DNA of 64,000 nucleotides from Tretioscincus oriximinensis (taxonomy: Eukaryota; Chordata; Lepidosauria; Squamata; Gymnophthalmidae). The position numbers and the translations under genes were made by a program. The notes below the pieces were generated by a model. That model did no database searches and was not told the origin of the DNA. It was given only the letters and a program-made list of their open reading frames with translations. Position 1 is the stretch's first letter, and every line of letters begins with the position of its first letter. Shown here piece by piece: positions 41,217 to 52,775 of this stretch. The stretch spans positions 199,453 to 263,452 of the forward strand of contig JAJVDF010000463.1 of NCBI GenBank assembly GCA_022410635.1, written 5' to 3'.

Positions 41217-42485
41217 TCCTAAACGGATAACTGAAGCTCCATTACCACATGGGGTGGATTCTTAATCATGTAAATACCATTGCACTACAAAACCCACATG
41301 GGGAGCCAGCCAAAGATAGCTATGGATGGATGTGCTACATGTAAAGAGACCTCTCTAAAATTGCATAAGTTAACAAACATGTTTGTAGCATTTATTAATG
41401 CTTTTAAAATGATGGGTGTTTTGGCAGATGGAAATCAAGCACGTCAGAGAACGCTATGCAAATATGCTATCGAAATTGGCTCAAGACTTTCCTGTTTGTT
41501 GAAGCATGCCCATTATATTTCAGCCTGGGCACAGGCAAGNTCTGTATCTGACTAAACATTTATTTTTATTTTTCAAGGATGATAGAAACTTGGCACAAAG
41601 CAGTTGTCAGCGTAGATCACTCACAGGCCTTTGGTTGTACTTGTACAGATTATTCTATTTTGGTACTGTGCAAATTGGAAGCATCTTCCCACAGCCATCA
41701 ATTGAGAGGTGCTTGACACAAAAATGCCTACAGCACTGACATAGCAAGGTTGTATCATGCAGAAACACAACAAACCTGCCTGGATTTCTGAAATACAACC
41801 TATGTGGAAGATGGTCTAGAAACTTCAGCAAACGTAGCAGAGAGTGGCAAGTTTAGTAAGGAAGAATGGAATTAAATATCTGATAATCCCCATGAGTTTG
41901 GAGACAGCAATGCATGATAAAATAAATCAGAGAAATATGATTGAATCCACCCCTAATTGGTCATCCTAGAAGATGTAAATCTAGGAGAATTTAGTGAGAT
42001 CATCTACACCTGTTAAGATGTAGCCAACAGTAGTTAGAATATGTCTGTGGACTGCAAAATCTGATAATTTAAATTGGATGTTCCCGTTCAAGGCCCTTCC
42101 TCCTGGTGCAAACGAAGAATGAGCAACATGGAAATCCCTATATGTTAGGATGAAAGACTATCTTGAAAAATGCAACTATTTAGCAAAATCCTCCACTCTG
42201 CATGAATGTTGTGTTGAGCAAACAATTCAACATCTGTACAATGTTTTGTTTCACATTCAATGGAAGAATGCTTTAAGGCTATAGATAATGCAATTGCTGT
42301 AGCCTGCTACTGGTAAAAATTACTTAGCTTTGTTGTGCTGTTGTCGCCACCTTAAACAATACTAAAGTTTTGTTGATTAAAATATCAGGTGGTTGTTGTT
42401 TTCCTTTTGTAATTTTACATTTAGACTTTATCATCTGTTCTGCTGTAACGTGATGCTTTTGATATCTCTCTGTATATACATTTCC
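41217..42485. other. Anonymous sequence
   Basis: No repeat or credible ORF recognised. One N at 41540. Confidence 0.4.
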
Positions 42486-42690
42486 AGGACTTACAATAGT
42501 TCCTGAAGGCTCTGCAATTGGATAATATTTGGATGGAATGATGTCATCAACTTTCTAAAGCTAGGCCAGGCTAGGCCCAGCAGCAGTTGCCATAGAACCT
42601 GGCCCAGCACAGCAGTAGAAACAGGAAAGGAACAACACAGGAAAAGGGAAGGAAAAACATGAAGGAGGGAGGAAGAGTAAGCTAGAGCCT
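42486..42690 (+). repeat. Interspersed repeat, family J
   Basis: TTCCTGAAGGCTCTGCAATT, GATAATATTTGGATG, CAGCAGTTGCCATAGAACCT match the reverse complement of 63780-63982. Possibly LTR-derived, but no LTR ends were fixed. Confidence 0.55.
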
Positions 42691-42908
42691 CCATTGCATT
42701 ACTCCAGTGCTTATTCCACTAGTGAAATAAATAAATCCCCAATAACTTGTTTTCAGCACTTTGTCCATAAAGGAAAGTAGTGGTACCCCACTGTAGCCTT
42801 TCTCCTTTGTGGAGAAAGAAATAGATACTGGACAAATTGGGTGCCCCTCAAACAGTATATTGAATGTCACATGGAAAAATAGCCTATTGAGTTTTCTGCA
42901 CTGTTACA

Positions 42909-43130
42909 AGCACATAAGAGGAGCCATGCCAAATTGGATCACAGCCAATCCAGCCCAACATTCTGTTTTACATAGTGGTCCACCAATTGCACTTGGACNT
43001 TCTCAAGAAAAAGGAGAAAGCAAAACCTTCACCCACTCCCAACACCCTCCAAATTGCATTTAGAGGAAATTTGTCCATCACTCCAACCCAGAGGCAGTAC
43101 TAGTCATCCATACATGTAGCTATTGGTACA
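42909..43130 (-). repeat. CR1 3' UTR fragment
   Basis: CACATAAGAGGAGCCATGCC, CCAGCCCAACATTCTG, GGTCCACCAATTGCACTTGG: complement of the CR1 3' UTR. No coding part. Confidence 0.65.
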
Positions 43131-45139
43131 CTTGGTTTCCACATGAACTTTAGGTTGGACTAGAAAGGCAACTGTGAACCTTCTGTACATTAATGGGAAA
43201 TCTGGTATGTGAAATTAGGGCAAACCATGATCCAAATCATGAGGCTTTTTGATCTGAATCACTGATAGACCTCAAAATTGGCATCTCATGTGTTCTGACT
43301 AAACCCATAATCTAGGTAATTGTGTTGTAAGACACATGGCAGTGGAAACAGCAAGAACATATCCTAGATATTATATTAAGCAACACCCAGGACTTTTCCT
43401 TGTTTATTTGCCACGATAAACAGGACAGGACTTGTCTGCTTAGCTCTTCAGGTTTATAATTAGCAATGAAAAATAAACCTGATGTATAATATCTGTTAGA
43501 TGATATACGATTTACTACATCCTTCATTTCCTTAATTCTGCCTTTGAAATGAGAGATGTTTCTAGGATACTTTAAGGAATCAAATCCCGGTGACACTATA
43601 CAAACAAGCAAACTAATAAATGAGTAAGCAACCTGTTGTCTCATAGATGTCAAAGACATGTTGGTAGAAAACCATGGTGGCAAACTTTATTATAATTTTA
43701 AATATGAATATAATGTACTGGGAAAAATGCAGAAATTCCAAACTGGTGTGGATTAATTTTTGTGTGGACGAGTTTAAAGGGATGGAGATGGCTTTTGGGG
43801 TTCTGAAGGGAGGGATTTTGATAGTGCATTTTGTGGTCTTTATACCTCTGTAATCTGGAATACCATGCCTAAGCATGCTGCTGAAGTCTACTGGTAGATT
43901 GGTTCAGAATGCTAGCTGGGTGTCTTAGACTAGTCTAAGCTCTGCATTTTGTGACTAAAGCATACTAGGGGACCTGGGATTTTCATTATCTACAACAACA
44001 CTGAAATGGAACTGATGGTGGCATATCCGTTTGATTTAACAAAGGATGATTTTGAGATGAGGCGTTAGAAAAGGGATGGTGAGATATACGATGTCTCAGA
44101 TGTGTATGGCAGAACTGGTCACTCTGGTTAGAGGATGGAAGGACCCATAAAGACTGGCAGTACGGGCAGAATTATTTAATAGGTACCGGCAGAATTATTT
44201 AATGGAACAGCTGATGAGGACACAGCCTTTTACGGGGACACAGTCTTTGTTCAGCAAGTTCAGCAAGGGAGCTTGTACCACTTTGGAGACTAACAAGAGG
44301 AAAGTATGAGCTTTTGAAGAAAAGACTACTTTTTCAGATGCAAGGGGACAAATGCCAGGGACAGACTTTATATAGAGACAGAATGCACAAAATAACAACA
44401 GTCATGTAAATGTGCTTGAAGTGATTAAATCACATATAGTGCAGAAATGAATCCTTTTAAGTGAAGGGCTGGAAGAAAGAGGTGCAGCTAGGCAAAGTGT
44501 ATCAATCAAATACATGCAGAAAAGCCTACCTTGCCAATCTTTTGGGGGATTACCACACCTGGATTCCTTCAGTTACCTCTGGCGAACCCCCACATCATAC
44601 TTTTATAATGTAAGAAAAACCATGTGTATATGTACTCACTATCTAACGATTTTTTTCTGAACAGAACTCCCTTACCATACCTTTTCTACAAAAAATCCCC
44701 CATTGATTTTTAAAGTATCTTGAATTTCTTTATTTGTTGACAACTCTTTGTTTAATTGTGCAAGGAAATGAAAACCCACTGGATCACATATGTTAAGAAC
44801 TGCACTGTAAGAGTCTTGTATTAAATCTTAAATAGTTTCAAAAGTTACATATTCACCAGAGTTAATTGTTTTGTAAATATAGTCATAGGTAGTTGGAAGA
44901 AAGAGGCCACTTATGACTAATGGCTTTTGTTTTATAGTGATTTTAACTTTTTCCCTTATAAAGTTCCAGATGTTGACAACTATATTTTATTGGAGCAAAT
45001 TTAAAGTTAAGAAATAATGGGTTTTCCAGCTGAAACAGATTTAAGGAACAACAACAAGAGAAGTACAATATTCCATCTTTTTTTAATTAAATGAAAAAGC
45101 TTGGTTTTGTTAGGTATTATTTATGCTCTGATGCAAAAT
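43131..45139. other. Anonymous AT-rich sequence
   Basis: About 2 kb without a recognised repeat. Minus-strand ORFs of 123 and 87 codons (43312-43876) have no known motif. Confidence 0.4.
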
Positions 45140-45625
45140 TATTTCTTTTATTTTTTATTTATTTGCTTTTCTAAACCACCCTATACCCATTGGTCTCAGG
45201 ACAATTAACAACAAAAAACAAATTAACATATTAAAACAACAGTAGGGAGAGGAGTCTTTTCAGCCAAAGGCCAGGTTAAAGACGTGTGTCTTCAAGTGTT
45301 TTCTGATTGTATACAGAGATGGTGATTTGTTACGCCTCATGAAGGAGACTGTCTTTAGTCTGGGGGCTGCCAGGAAGAAGACCCTCTCCTGGATTCCTAC
45401 TCTATGTGCCACTGAGAGAGGTGGTACAGTCACAAGGGCCTTCTCTGTAGATCTTAAGACACAGGTAGGTTGTTATGAGAGAAAGCGTTCTTTAGATATT
45501 TTGAACCCAAGTTATTTAGGGCCTTATAAGTTAGAGTTAATACCTTGACTTGGGCTTGGTAGCAAATATATGCTTGGCAAGTTATTCTGGACAACAGTCT
45601 AGCTGCTGCATTTTATTAAAACTAC
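45140..45625 (+). repeat. Family R retroelement-like repeat
   Basis: Begins T/A-rich with CACCCTATACCCATTGGTCT. Then come the GACTGTCTTTAGTCTGGGGG, GCACTGAGAG-type, CACAAGGGCCTTCTCTG and TTATTTAGGGCCTTATAAG blocks, and it ends near CAGTCTAGCTGCTGCATTTT. This resembles a common squamate interspersed repeat whose class I cannot fix. Other pieces lie at 8330, 47075 and 52108. Confidence 0.6.
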
Positions 45626-46019
45626 TACTGCTGATATGTGAATGACATTTCTTACATTATTTAGTCAGCNGTGGATCAGTTGCCCTGCCCAAATGCCACT
45701 CAACCTATGGCTCCATCTTACTTTTGTAAAAATGGCAACTTTAATGGCTGTTCCCCTCCTCTGCTTCCATTCCNACGACTGTCTCTGGTCCCTTCTCTTC
45801 CTTTCTTCTCCTACCAATACTAGAAGACCTGTGCATGTGCAATGGAAGATCGAGATGAGTGCTGGGTGTTATGGAAGATCCTAGTAAGTGCACTGGAAGC
45901 CCCAGTCAGATTCCAGAAGTTGCTGGCTGTGACTGTGCCAGAGAAAGCAAGATGTGCATGGCCTCCAGAGACCACTGTTTCCCCTTTGTTTTCCAGGGAG
46001 GCTGGGAGGAGTCTCAAAT
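45626..46019. other. Anonymous sequence
   Basis: Nothing recognised apart from a tandem-like GTGCTGGGTGTTATGGAAGA stretch near 45860. Confidence 0.35.
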
Positions 46020-46282
46020 CTGGGGGTCTAGACAGGTTTATGGACACCAAGGGTATAAATGGATATTAGGATGGCTGTCTGGATGTTGCCTCCGGGATGG
46101 AGCAACAGCAGGACTCCTGAAATACCATTTGCAGGGAGTTATGAACAGGTGCATATTTTGCTTTCCTCTGTTTGGACTGCCCAGGTGCATCTGGTGGGCC
46201 TCTGTGTGACACAGAATGCTGGACCTGATGGGCTGTGGCCTGATCCAGTATGGCTCTTCTTATGTTCTTATGTTCTTATAGG
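46020..46282 (+). repeat. CR1 3' end
   Basis: Starts in the last codons of ORF2 (LDRFMDTKGINGY), then the CR1 3' UTR (GGATGTTGCCTCCGGGATGG, CATCTGGTGGGCCTCTGTGT) and the TTCTTATG terminus, repeated. Confidence 0.8.
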
Positions 46283-47074
46283 TCTCCACATGAACTGAGT
46301 CATATAGTAGCCCTACAAGCAGTAGCTGCCCAAGTGGGAATGAGAGGATCAAGGTCAAATAATTCTATTGTAGTGTTTCTTGCTCCCTGAAACTTCTGTA
46401 GGTTAAATGCAACTTGTAGAAAGCAAATTCCTTGGAACTCTGGGTTTAGTCAGTATAGGGCTGTTTCCTAACGGCCAGATATTGCCTCATGCTGCCTTGG
46501 CTATTGTTGGGTGATTTCAAAGTTATTTCTCCTTTGCCATTTCTCCTTGGGCAGCTCTCCCAGAAATCGTTATGACTGCAAAATAAAGCAACATTGGGTT
46601 GTAGAAGTGGCTCCCCAGCAAGTGAAGGTGGCTCTCAGCTTCCTCCTTCACAGTTCTGTTCCAGCACGGTGCAACAGCAGCAGCCCNTACTGTGCATTGA
46701 CTCCTCTGTCTCCAGAGGTTGCCCTTTCCACCAAGTTGGACAGATTATCAGGCAGCCTATAGTGCCACCGAATTGAACATTATGAGTCCATAAAGACAAA
46801 TGTCAGACCTTAGAACTTTGGACTTGGCAATATAAGTTTTTTTAACAGAGACTGGAAATATCTGCATCTGGTGCAGTGGTGCAAGACAGTATCGATTCTG
46901 TAGGGATGTGCCAAATGGAAGTTTGTCGAAGCACAAACTGTAGTTAGAGACTTAGAACTGTCTAATACTTTGCCTAATTGTTCTCTGAGAAATTCCAATA
47001 GTGTAGGAAACGTATTTGGTACCAAAAGTGCTGATGCCCCAATGTGGTCCCTTGTATGCATTAATGTACATGTT
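46283..47074. other. Anonymous sequence
   Basis: No repeat or credible ORF recognised. Confidence 0.4.
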
Positions 47075-47290
47075 CATTAATTGATTTATATTCATATCCC
47101 ATCTTCTACCTGAGGGTTTCAAGGACGTCACAATAACATAAAATGCTATTTCCTCACCTCAAGATGAAAGCAACGTGTCCATCTTCACCAGATATCTTAA
47201 CACATACGGTGAATGTGCCTGATGCACCTCAGAGGGGAGACCAATCCATAGCCTGAGAGCCATTACCAAATATGCACCTATGCCTTTTTA
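47075..47290 (+). repeat. Family R fragment
   Basis: TTGATTTATATTCATATCCC, then CTCAGAGGGGAGACCAATCC and ATAGCCTGAGAGCCATTACC correspond to the first half of the family R repeat. Confidence 0.45.
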
Positions 47291-47323
47291 ATTGTTGAAG
47301 CTGGTAGAAGGGTCAAGAGGACC

Positions 47324-47864
47324 CAGGGTTTTTTTTGTGAGGGAACGCGCCGGAACGCAGTTCCGGCACCTTTTATTTAGGTGGGGGGGTGGAGTTAGCG
47401 GGGGCAGCGGCGGCGGCAGCAGCAGCGGCAGTGGTGGCCGCGGGAATGAGCAGCGGCGGTGCTGGCCGCCGCCGCTCCCCCCACCCCCCAGCCTAAATAA
47501 AAGGTGCGGGTATTCCTGCGTTAGCCGGCGGCGAGGGGGGCGTGGCGTTATCGGCGGCGTTGGCATTATTGGCCTCCGCTAATGCCATGCCCCCCTGCTG
47601 GCGGCTAACGCCGCAGTACCGGCACCTTTTATTTAGGCGGCGGGGGCGGAGTTAGCGGGGGCGGCAGCGGCAGCGGCGGGGGCGCGGGAATGAGCAGCGG
47701 CGGCCACCTCCGCTCCCCCCGCCCCTTCCCCGCTGGTATTGCTGCATTAGCCGCCGGCGAGGGGAGCGTGGCGTTATCGGCGGCGACCACCGCCGCCCCC
47801 CCCGCCCCCCGCCACCACCGCCGGCGTTAGTACCGGCACCTTTTTTTCTGGAAAAAAAGCACTG
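47324..47864. mobile_element. GC-rich hAT-like element with perfect 8-bp TSD
   Basis: 541 bp. Left end CAGGGTTTTTTTTGTGAGGG; right end GAAAAAAAGCACTG (complement CAGTGCTTTTTTTC). Both flanks read AGAGGACC (47316-47323 and 47865-47872), an 8-bp target duplication typical of hAT elements. The interior is GGC/CpG-rich and consists of repeated units starting CCGGCACCTTTTATTTAGG (47363 and 47619) with a third partial unit at 47833 and an inverted copy at 47492-47507. No transposase. Confidence 0.85.
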
Positions 47865-48091
47865 AGAGGACCTGACTACAAAGTGTGGGCGGGTCCTTGT
47901 GAATTCTTTTACATATTTTAGGGCAAAATCATCTATGTCTCATAAGTCAACATTAATGAAAACTTGAATTGGGTTCTATTAGAAATGGGTTTCTGGTATG
48001 CCAGCTAGCAGTTGCAAGCTTTGGACATTGATAGGTTAGGAGATCAAGGTTAACAGCTTTGGATATTGATAGCAATTAGGACACTGATAAA

Positions 48092-48165
48092 CCAGAGCAA
48101 GTTCAAAAGAGAGTTACAAGAATGGTGAATTGTCTGGAAACCATATCCTATGAGGAACTTAGATC
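48092..48165 (+). repeat. CR1 ORF2 fragment
   Basis: CCAGAGCAAGTTCAAAAGAG, GAGTTACAAGAATGGTG and CATATCCTATGAGGAAC match the CR1 region also seen at 9184. Confidence 0.55.
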
Positions 48166-48949
48166 AACTTTGTTCAGCTCTACAACAGTGCAAATACAAC
48201 CAAATAAGTCTTCTGATCTGGAGACACACACATAGCATGTGTTTTTTCCCCTTGTTCTGTTGCGTGTGGAGGCACTGGGGCAAGCCAGACCTGGTCTGGA
48301 AGTCTTAGCTCACTATATTCATAGCTGGGACTTTTCCACCTGTCCAGGGTGAGAGACTGGGCTGCCCACCTCCTGATGGACTAAAACTGGCTGGCTACAT
48401 CCTTGGGAGGACAACTGCCTGAGAAGGTTATTCTTTTCAGGACTGGGCCCAGGCAAGCCTGCTGAACAGCAGGCCTAGAAGCTGAGCTGCCGGCTGCCTG
48501 AGGAGACACCCCAAGAGGCCTGCTAGGAGTGTGGGAGTTTTCTATCTGCCCAGGTTGAGAGACTGAGCTGCCCATCTCCTGATGGACTAACCCTCCACTA
48601 AGGAGCCACCACATGATATCGGGCTCNGAGATATCTGTGCGTATGTNTTGTGTGGTTGTGTGTATGTATGTGTGTGAGAGAGTGCTTCTTATATATATGT
48701 TTAATATTGTGTTTTAAAGGTGTTTTTAAAGTGCTTTTGTAATTTAATACTGTTTTAAGATAGCTACCATTTTTCTTTCACTGGGAATAATGTGTTGCCA
48801 AGGCCAGGTATTAGAAGGGGGAGAACAGACACAGGGGGCTGCCATACATGTGGTGACAGGTAGGGAGAGATATGGCGTTGGGAGGAGGGGTGATAGATGC
48901 ATCAAGGCTATCATCCCTTCTGTTCTGCCTCCCAGCCAGCAGAATTTGG

Positions 48950-50238
48950 GGATACCTGTCAACCGGCCCACTGCTCTGGAGGTGCAACTGTTAAATGCCA
49001 GGTCAGTCCAGAACAAAGCATCTATCATTCATGGTTTAATCTTGGATGAAGGGGCTGACCTGGCATCTATTACTGAGACTGGGTGGACGAACCTGGTGGG
49101 CCTAATCTTACCCAGCTCTGTCCCCCAGGTTATTCAGTGCAGCATTGTTCTAGACCAGTGGGGAGGGNGAGGGGTGTTGCTTTGGTCCACAAATCATCTC
49201 TCTCTCTCATCAGGTGGCCAATTCACTCTGTTTCTGGATTTGAGGGATTGTTCCTGTTGTTGGGCAAAATAGAATAGGAATGCTGCTGGTGTACCGGTCA
49301 CCCTACGGCCCAGCAGCATCCCTAGCTGAGTTGGCACAGGTGGTCTCCGATGTGGTTTTGGAGGTTCCTAGCATTCTGGTGCTGGGGGACTTCAACATCC
49401 ATGTAGAGGCTATCCTCACTGGTCCTGCTCAGTCCTTCATGGCCTCCATGACAACCATGGGGCTATCTCAATGTGTTACTGGTCCAACTCACAGAGCAGG
49501 ACATACTCTTGATCTGTTTTTTCTACAGAGTGAACTGGTGATGATCCATTGATAGCAGGGCTGGCGGTAAGCCTGTTGTCATGGACGGATCATTCCCTGG
49601 TGAGATTTGGACTTACAGTGACTGCTTCCCCCTGCAAGGATAAGAGACCCATTCAGATGGTCCACCCTTGGAGACTTATGGAATCAGGGCGATTCCTGAA
49701 TGCTCTGGCAGATTTCCCGGTTGGCATGGATGGCGCTACTGTCGAGGCTCTGGCCTCTCTCTGGAATTGGGAGATGACCTGTGCTATCGACACGATCACT
49801 CCCAAGTGCCCTNGGCATATCTGTGGAGTCCGTAGAGCACCCTGGTATTCTGGGAAGTTAAGGGTGATGAAACAGAAAGGCCAATGGCTGAAGCGCAGGT
49901 GGCGCAAATCTCAACAAGAGTCTGANCAAACATGGGTTAGAGCACATTATCGTGCCTACCAGGTGGCGGTGGTGGCAACGAAAAGGAANTATTTCTCTGT
50001 TACCATTGCGTCCTCAAGTAGCTATCCAACAGAGCTCTTTCAGGTGGTGAATGGCCTGATAAGATCTAGCCCAGGACAGCAAGGGCAAAGGCCATCCAAT
50101 AGCTGCTGTGACAAATTTGTAAGGCACTTTGAGAACAAATTTGCTCAGATTCATGAGAGATTAGATGCCACACTTGTGAATAGCCCAGAGGAGGTGTCCA
50201 GAGAACCATCTGGTCCAGTTATCTTGGATCAGTTTTAA
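48950..50238 (+). pseudogene. L2 LINE apurinic-like endonuclease and linker (broken)
   Basis: Endonuclease motifs appear in order: VQLLNARSVQNK (near 48990), ITETGWTN (catalytic Glu, near 49075), then after a frame change LLVYRSPYG, ILVLGDFNIH and THRAGHTLDLFF. A second change leads to SWTDHSLVRF, the terminal SDH-type motif. The linker carries APWYSGKLRVMKQKGQW and runs to a stop at 50238. The enzyme would nick target DNA to prime reverse transcription. At least two frameshifts and several N codons make it non-functional. Order and motifs fit the CR1/L2 group; the tail points to L2. Confidence 0.8.
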
Positions 50239-50344
50239 TTATTGTGGCCTGATGATGTGGACAAGCTGCTTGTTGGGGTTTGGCCAATGTCATGCTCTCT
50301 GGATTCTTGCCCCTCCTGGTTGGTAAAAAGCCAGTCAGCAGGGT

Positions 50345-51339
50345 ATGACCAGGTGGGTCCAGGGAGTGGTGAATGCTTCCTTGAGGGATGCGGTGGTCCC
50401 GTTGGCTCTTAAAGAGGCGATGGTGCGGCCTCTCCTTAAGAAGCCTTCCCTGAACCCAGAAGAGTTAAACAATTACCGCCCGGTGGCCAACATACCCTTC
50501 CTGGGCAAGGTGCTGGAGAGGGCTGTGGCTGTTCAGCTGCAGGCATGCTTGGAAGAAGCGGACTATCTAGACCCATTTCAATCTGGCTTCAGGCCTAGTC
50601 ATGGCATGGAAACTGCCTTGGTCACCCTGGTTNATGACCTACCCCGGGATAGGGATGGGGGCAATGCGACCCTGTTGGTTCTCCTGGACCTCTCAGCGGC
50701 TTTTGATACCATTGACCATGGTGTCCTCTTGGAGTGACTAAGGAGTTTAGGAGTTGGTGGCAATGCATTGGAGTGGTTCTACTCCTATCTCCAAGGCTGC
50801 TTCCAGAGAGTGTTGGTGGGGGAGTCTTACTCAACACCCTGGGAGCTCACTTGTGGGATTCCTCAGAANTTGATCCTCTCCCACATGCTGTTCAGCATCT
50901 ATATGAAGCCGCTGGGAGTGGTCATCAGGAGATTTGGAGTAAAGTGTCATCAATACGCAGATGACACTCAGGTCTCTCTCTCTGTTCCATATGAATCAGG
51001 AGAGGCTGTTGAAGTGCTTGATAGGTGCCTGGAGGCAGTGATGGGCTGGAGGTGCTGTGGGTTGGAGCATCCTGGGTTCATGAAGTGGGAAGGCGCCCTG
51101 TCCTTGATGGCGTAGAATTGCCCTATGAGGCACGGATGCGAAATCTTGGAGTGCTTCTGGACTCTGCACTGACACTTGAAAATCAGGAGGAGGCAGTGGC
51201 TAGGAGTGCCTACTTCCAGTTATGTCTGGTTGGCCAGTTATGGCCACTTCTGAACAGGGATGATCTAGCCACAGTAATCCATGCCCTGGTAACTTCCAGA
51301 TTGGACTATTGTAATGCACTCTATATGGGCTGCCCTTGA
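50345..51339 (+). pseudogene. L2 LINE reverse transcriptase (broken)
   Basis: RT motifs: VRPLLKKPSLNPEELNNYRP, IPFLGKVLERAV, QSGFRPSHGMETAL, then motif A in LLDLSAAFDTIDHG. A TGA at 50735-50737 ends this frame. The next frame gives CGIPQ (motif B) and HQYADDTQ (catalytic YADD, near 50955). After YADD, about 30-40 bp that normally encode the LNPDKT-type thumb motif are deleted. Sequence resumes as EVLWVGASW, LGVLLDSALTLENQ and VTSRLDYCNALYMG. The enzyme copies LINE RNA at the nick. Stops, frame changes and the deletion make it inactive although the catalytic box is intact. Confidence 0.85.
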
Positions 51340-51396
51340 AAACGGTTCAGAAGCTGCAGCTGGTGCAGAATGCAATAGCTAGACTGCTGACCAGTC

Positions 51397-51699
51397 TTGA
51401 AAGAGCTGCACTGCCTGCCCATCCACTACCGAGCCCAATTCAAGGTGTTCACTTTAACTTACAAGGCCCTAAATAACTTGGGACCCAAATATCTAAAGGA
51501 ACGCCTTCTCTCATATCAACCTGCCTGTGCCTTAAGATCTGCAGAAGTGGCCCTTTCAACAGCCAGTGGACTGGGAACCCATGGTAGGGCCTTCTCGGTG
51601 GTTGCCCCTCGTCTTTGGAATAGTCTCCCCCTCAAGATGCATCTGTCATCATCGTTGAATTCTTTTAGAAGGTCCTTGAAGACACACCCCTTTACCTGA
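51397..51699 (+). pseudogene. L2 LINE ORF C-terminal block
   Basis: One open frame: LKELHCLPIHYRAQFKVFTL, TYKALNNLGPKYLKERL, then GTHGRAFSVVAPRLWNSLP and SLNSFRRSLKTHPFT, ending at a TGA. This is the conserved end of L2-type ORFs. Its function is not well defined. Confidence 0.8.
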
Positions 51700-51849
51700 C
51701 ATTTGGCTGAAGAAATGTCATCTCTGTCCCTACTTTTAAATATTGTTTTATACTGTTTAATTTTGTAGTGATGTTTTACTGTTTTGGCCACCCGGAGACC
51801 TTTGGGTATAGGGTGGGGTATAAGTATGAATNAATAAATAATAAACTTT

Positions 51850-52095
51850 GTTCTCATTGGCACATGGAAGGACTAGGTACAATGAGGTGAACATGCAGGG
51901 AAGTAGATATAGATTACATATCAGAAAAAAAACTTTCTGACAGTAAGGGTGATAAACCAGCAGAAAAGGNTGCCGTGGGAGGTGCTGTCTTCTCCTTTGC
52001 TGGAAGTCTTCAAACAGAGCTTGGGTAACCATCTGTCTGGGATGGCTTCATGAATCCTGCATTGAGTGGGACCCCATGACCCTGGAGGTTAGCTG
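51850..52095 (+). pseudogene. CR1 3' end inserted at the L2 tail
   Basis: The frame includes the CR1 C-terminal LLEVFKQ-type segment, followed by GGATGGCTTCATGAATCCTG and ACCCTGGAGG of the 3' UTR. It starts right after the L2 AATAAATA tail. A stretch of N/A-rich changes shows decay. Confidence 0.65.
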
Positions 52096-52107
52096 TACCT
52101 TCTAAAC

Positions 52108-52230
52108 TATCTTCAATGGTAGCTCCACGCAAAGCATGTTGCAACAGCCCAATCTGGAAGTCACCAGTGTATGGATGTTTGTGGTCTGGTTGCCTGTCTA
52201 AAATGGCCGATAGCTTATAGTTGAAGATAG
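52108..52230 (+). repeat. Family R fragment (distal part)
   Basis: GTAGCTCCACGCAAAGCATG, TTGCAACAGCCCAATCTGGA and AGTCACCAGTGTATGGATG resemble the distal half of the squamate repeat whose proximal part is at 45140. Confidence 0.45.
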
Positions 52231-52252
52231 TTATAGTAGTTGACCCTGTGTA

Positions 52253-52775
52253 ACCTGAAATTGTACATGCAAATGCATGCTTACAAAGTTAAGAAAACAG
52301 AAGGGGAATTAAGATGATTGTACTAGCCCTATAGCAGGAAGTAAGTTATGTAGTTAGTTTGTGTGTATTATTAGTGTAAGTCCCCTTTAAGGAAGAATGT
52401 AGGTCTGGGATTTGTAGTATAGGATTCTGAAAGGCTTCCTTTAGTTCCCTCTCCCTTTCTCTTCCTCTCCATGTGGTCCTTTGTTCAGTATCCAACCAGT
52501 CATTGAAGAATCAAGAGGCATAAACAGCACTGTCTTTTTATGAAGCTGTAGACCAGAAGCTGTAAACCAGAAACCATAGACCAGAAGCTAGGACCTGCAG
52601 ACTAGGCCTTAATACAGGAGACATGTAAGTTATTTTGGAATTGCTTCTGAATAAACTTTGCTTCATTAAGACTCTCTGGTCTAACTTCATTAAGACTATC
52701 CAGAACGCTCAATTTCTTTTGCTACTCTTGAGCCGGGACGGAAATAATGACCACGAGGTGTTCCACAGTCTTTCA
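52253..52775 (+). repeat. Possible solo LTR with AATAAA
   Basis: Begins TGTAACCTGAAATTG, holds an ATGCAAAT octamer, and has GAATAAACTTTGCTTC near 52650, followed by a short direct duplication (TTCATTAAGACT). May end near GTTCCACA. No gag or pol is present. The limits are guesses. Confidence 0.35.

Larger units (their letters stand above)
48190..51846 (+). mobile_element. Nearly full-length L2-clade LINE (inactive)
   Basis: A 5' region with 206-bp-spaced tandem units (near 48327 and 48533) leads into a broken ORF encoding endonuclease, linker, reverse transcriptase and the C-terminal block. The 3' end (GAGACCTTTGGGTATAGGGT, then TATAAGTATGAAT and AATAAATAATAAA) is the tail shared with S3 SINEs. 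The exact 5' boundary is uncertain. Confidence 0.8.

Noticed and set aside
43312..43876. Two overlapping minus-strand ORFs (123 and 87 codons)
   Set aside because: No transposon or host motif was recognised, so no product is claimed.
47324..47864. CpG-island promoter of a host gene
   Set aside because: The block is exactly bounded by hAT-like ends and an 8-bp target duplication, so it is a mobile element.
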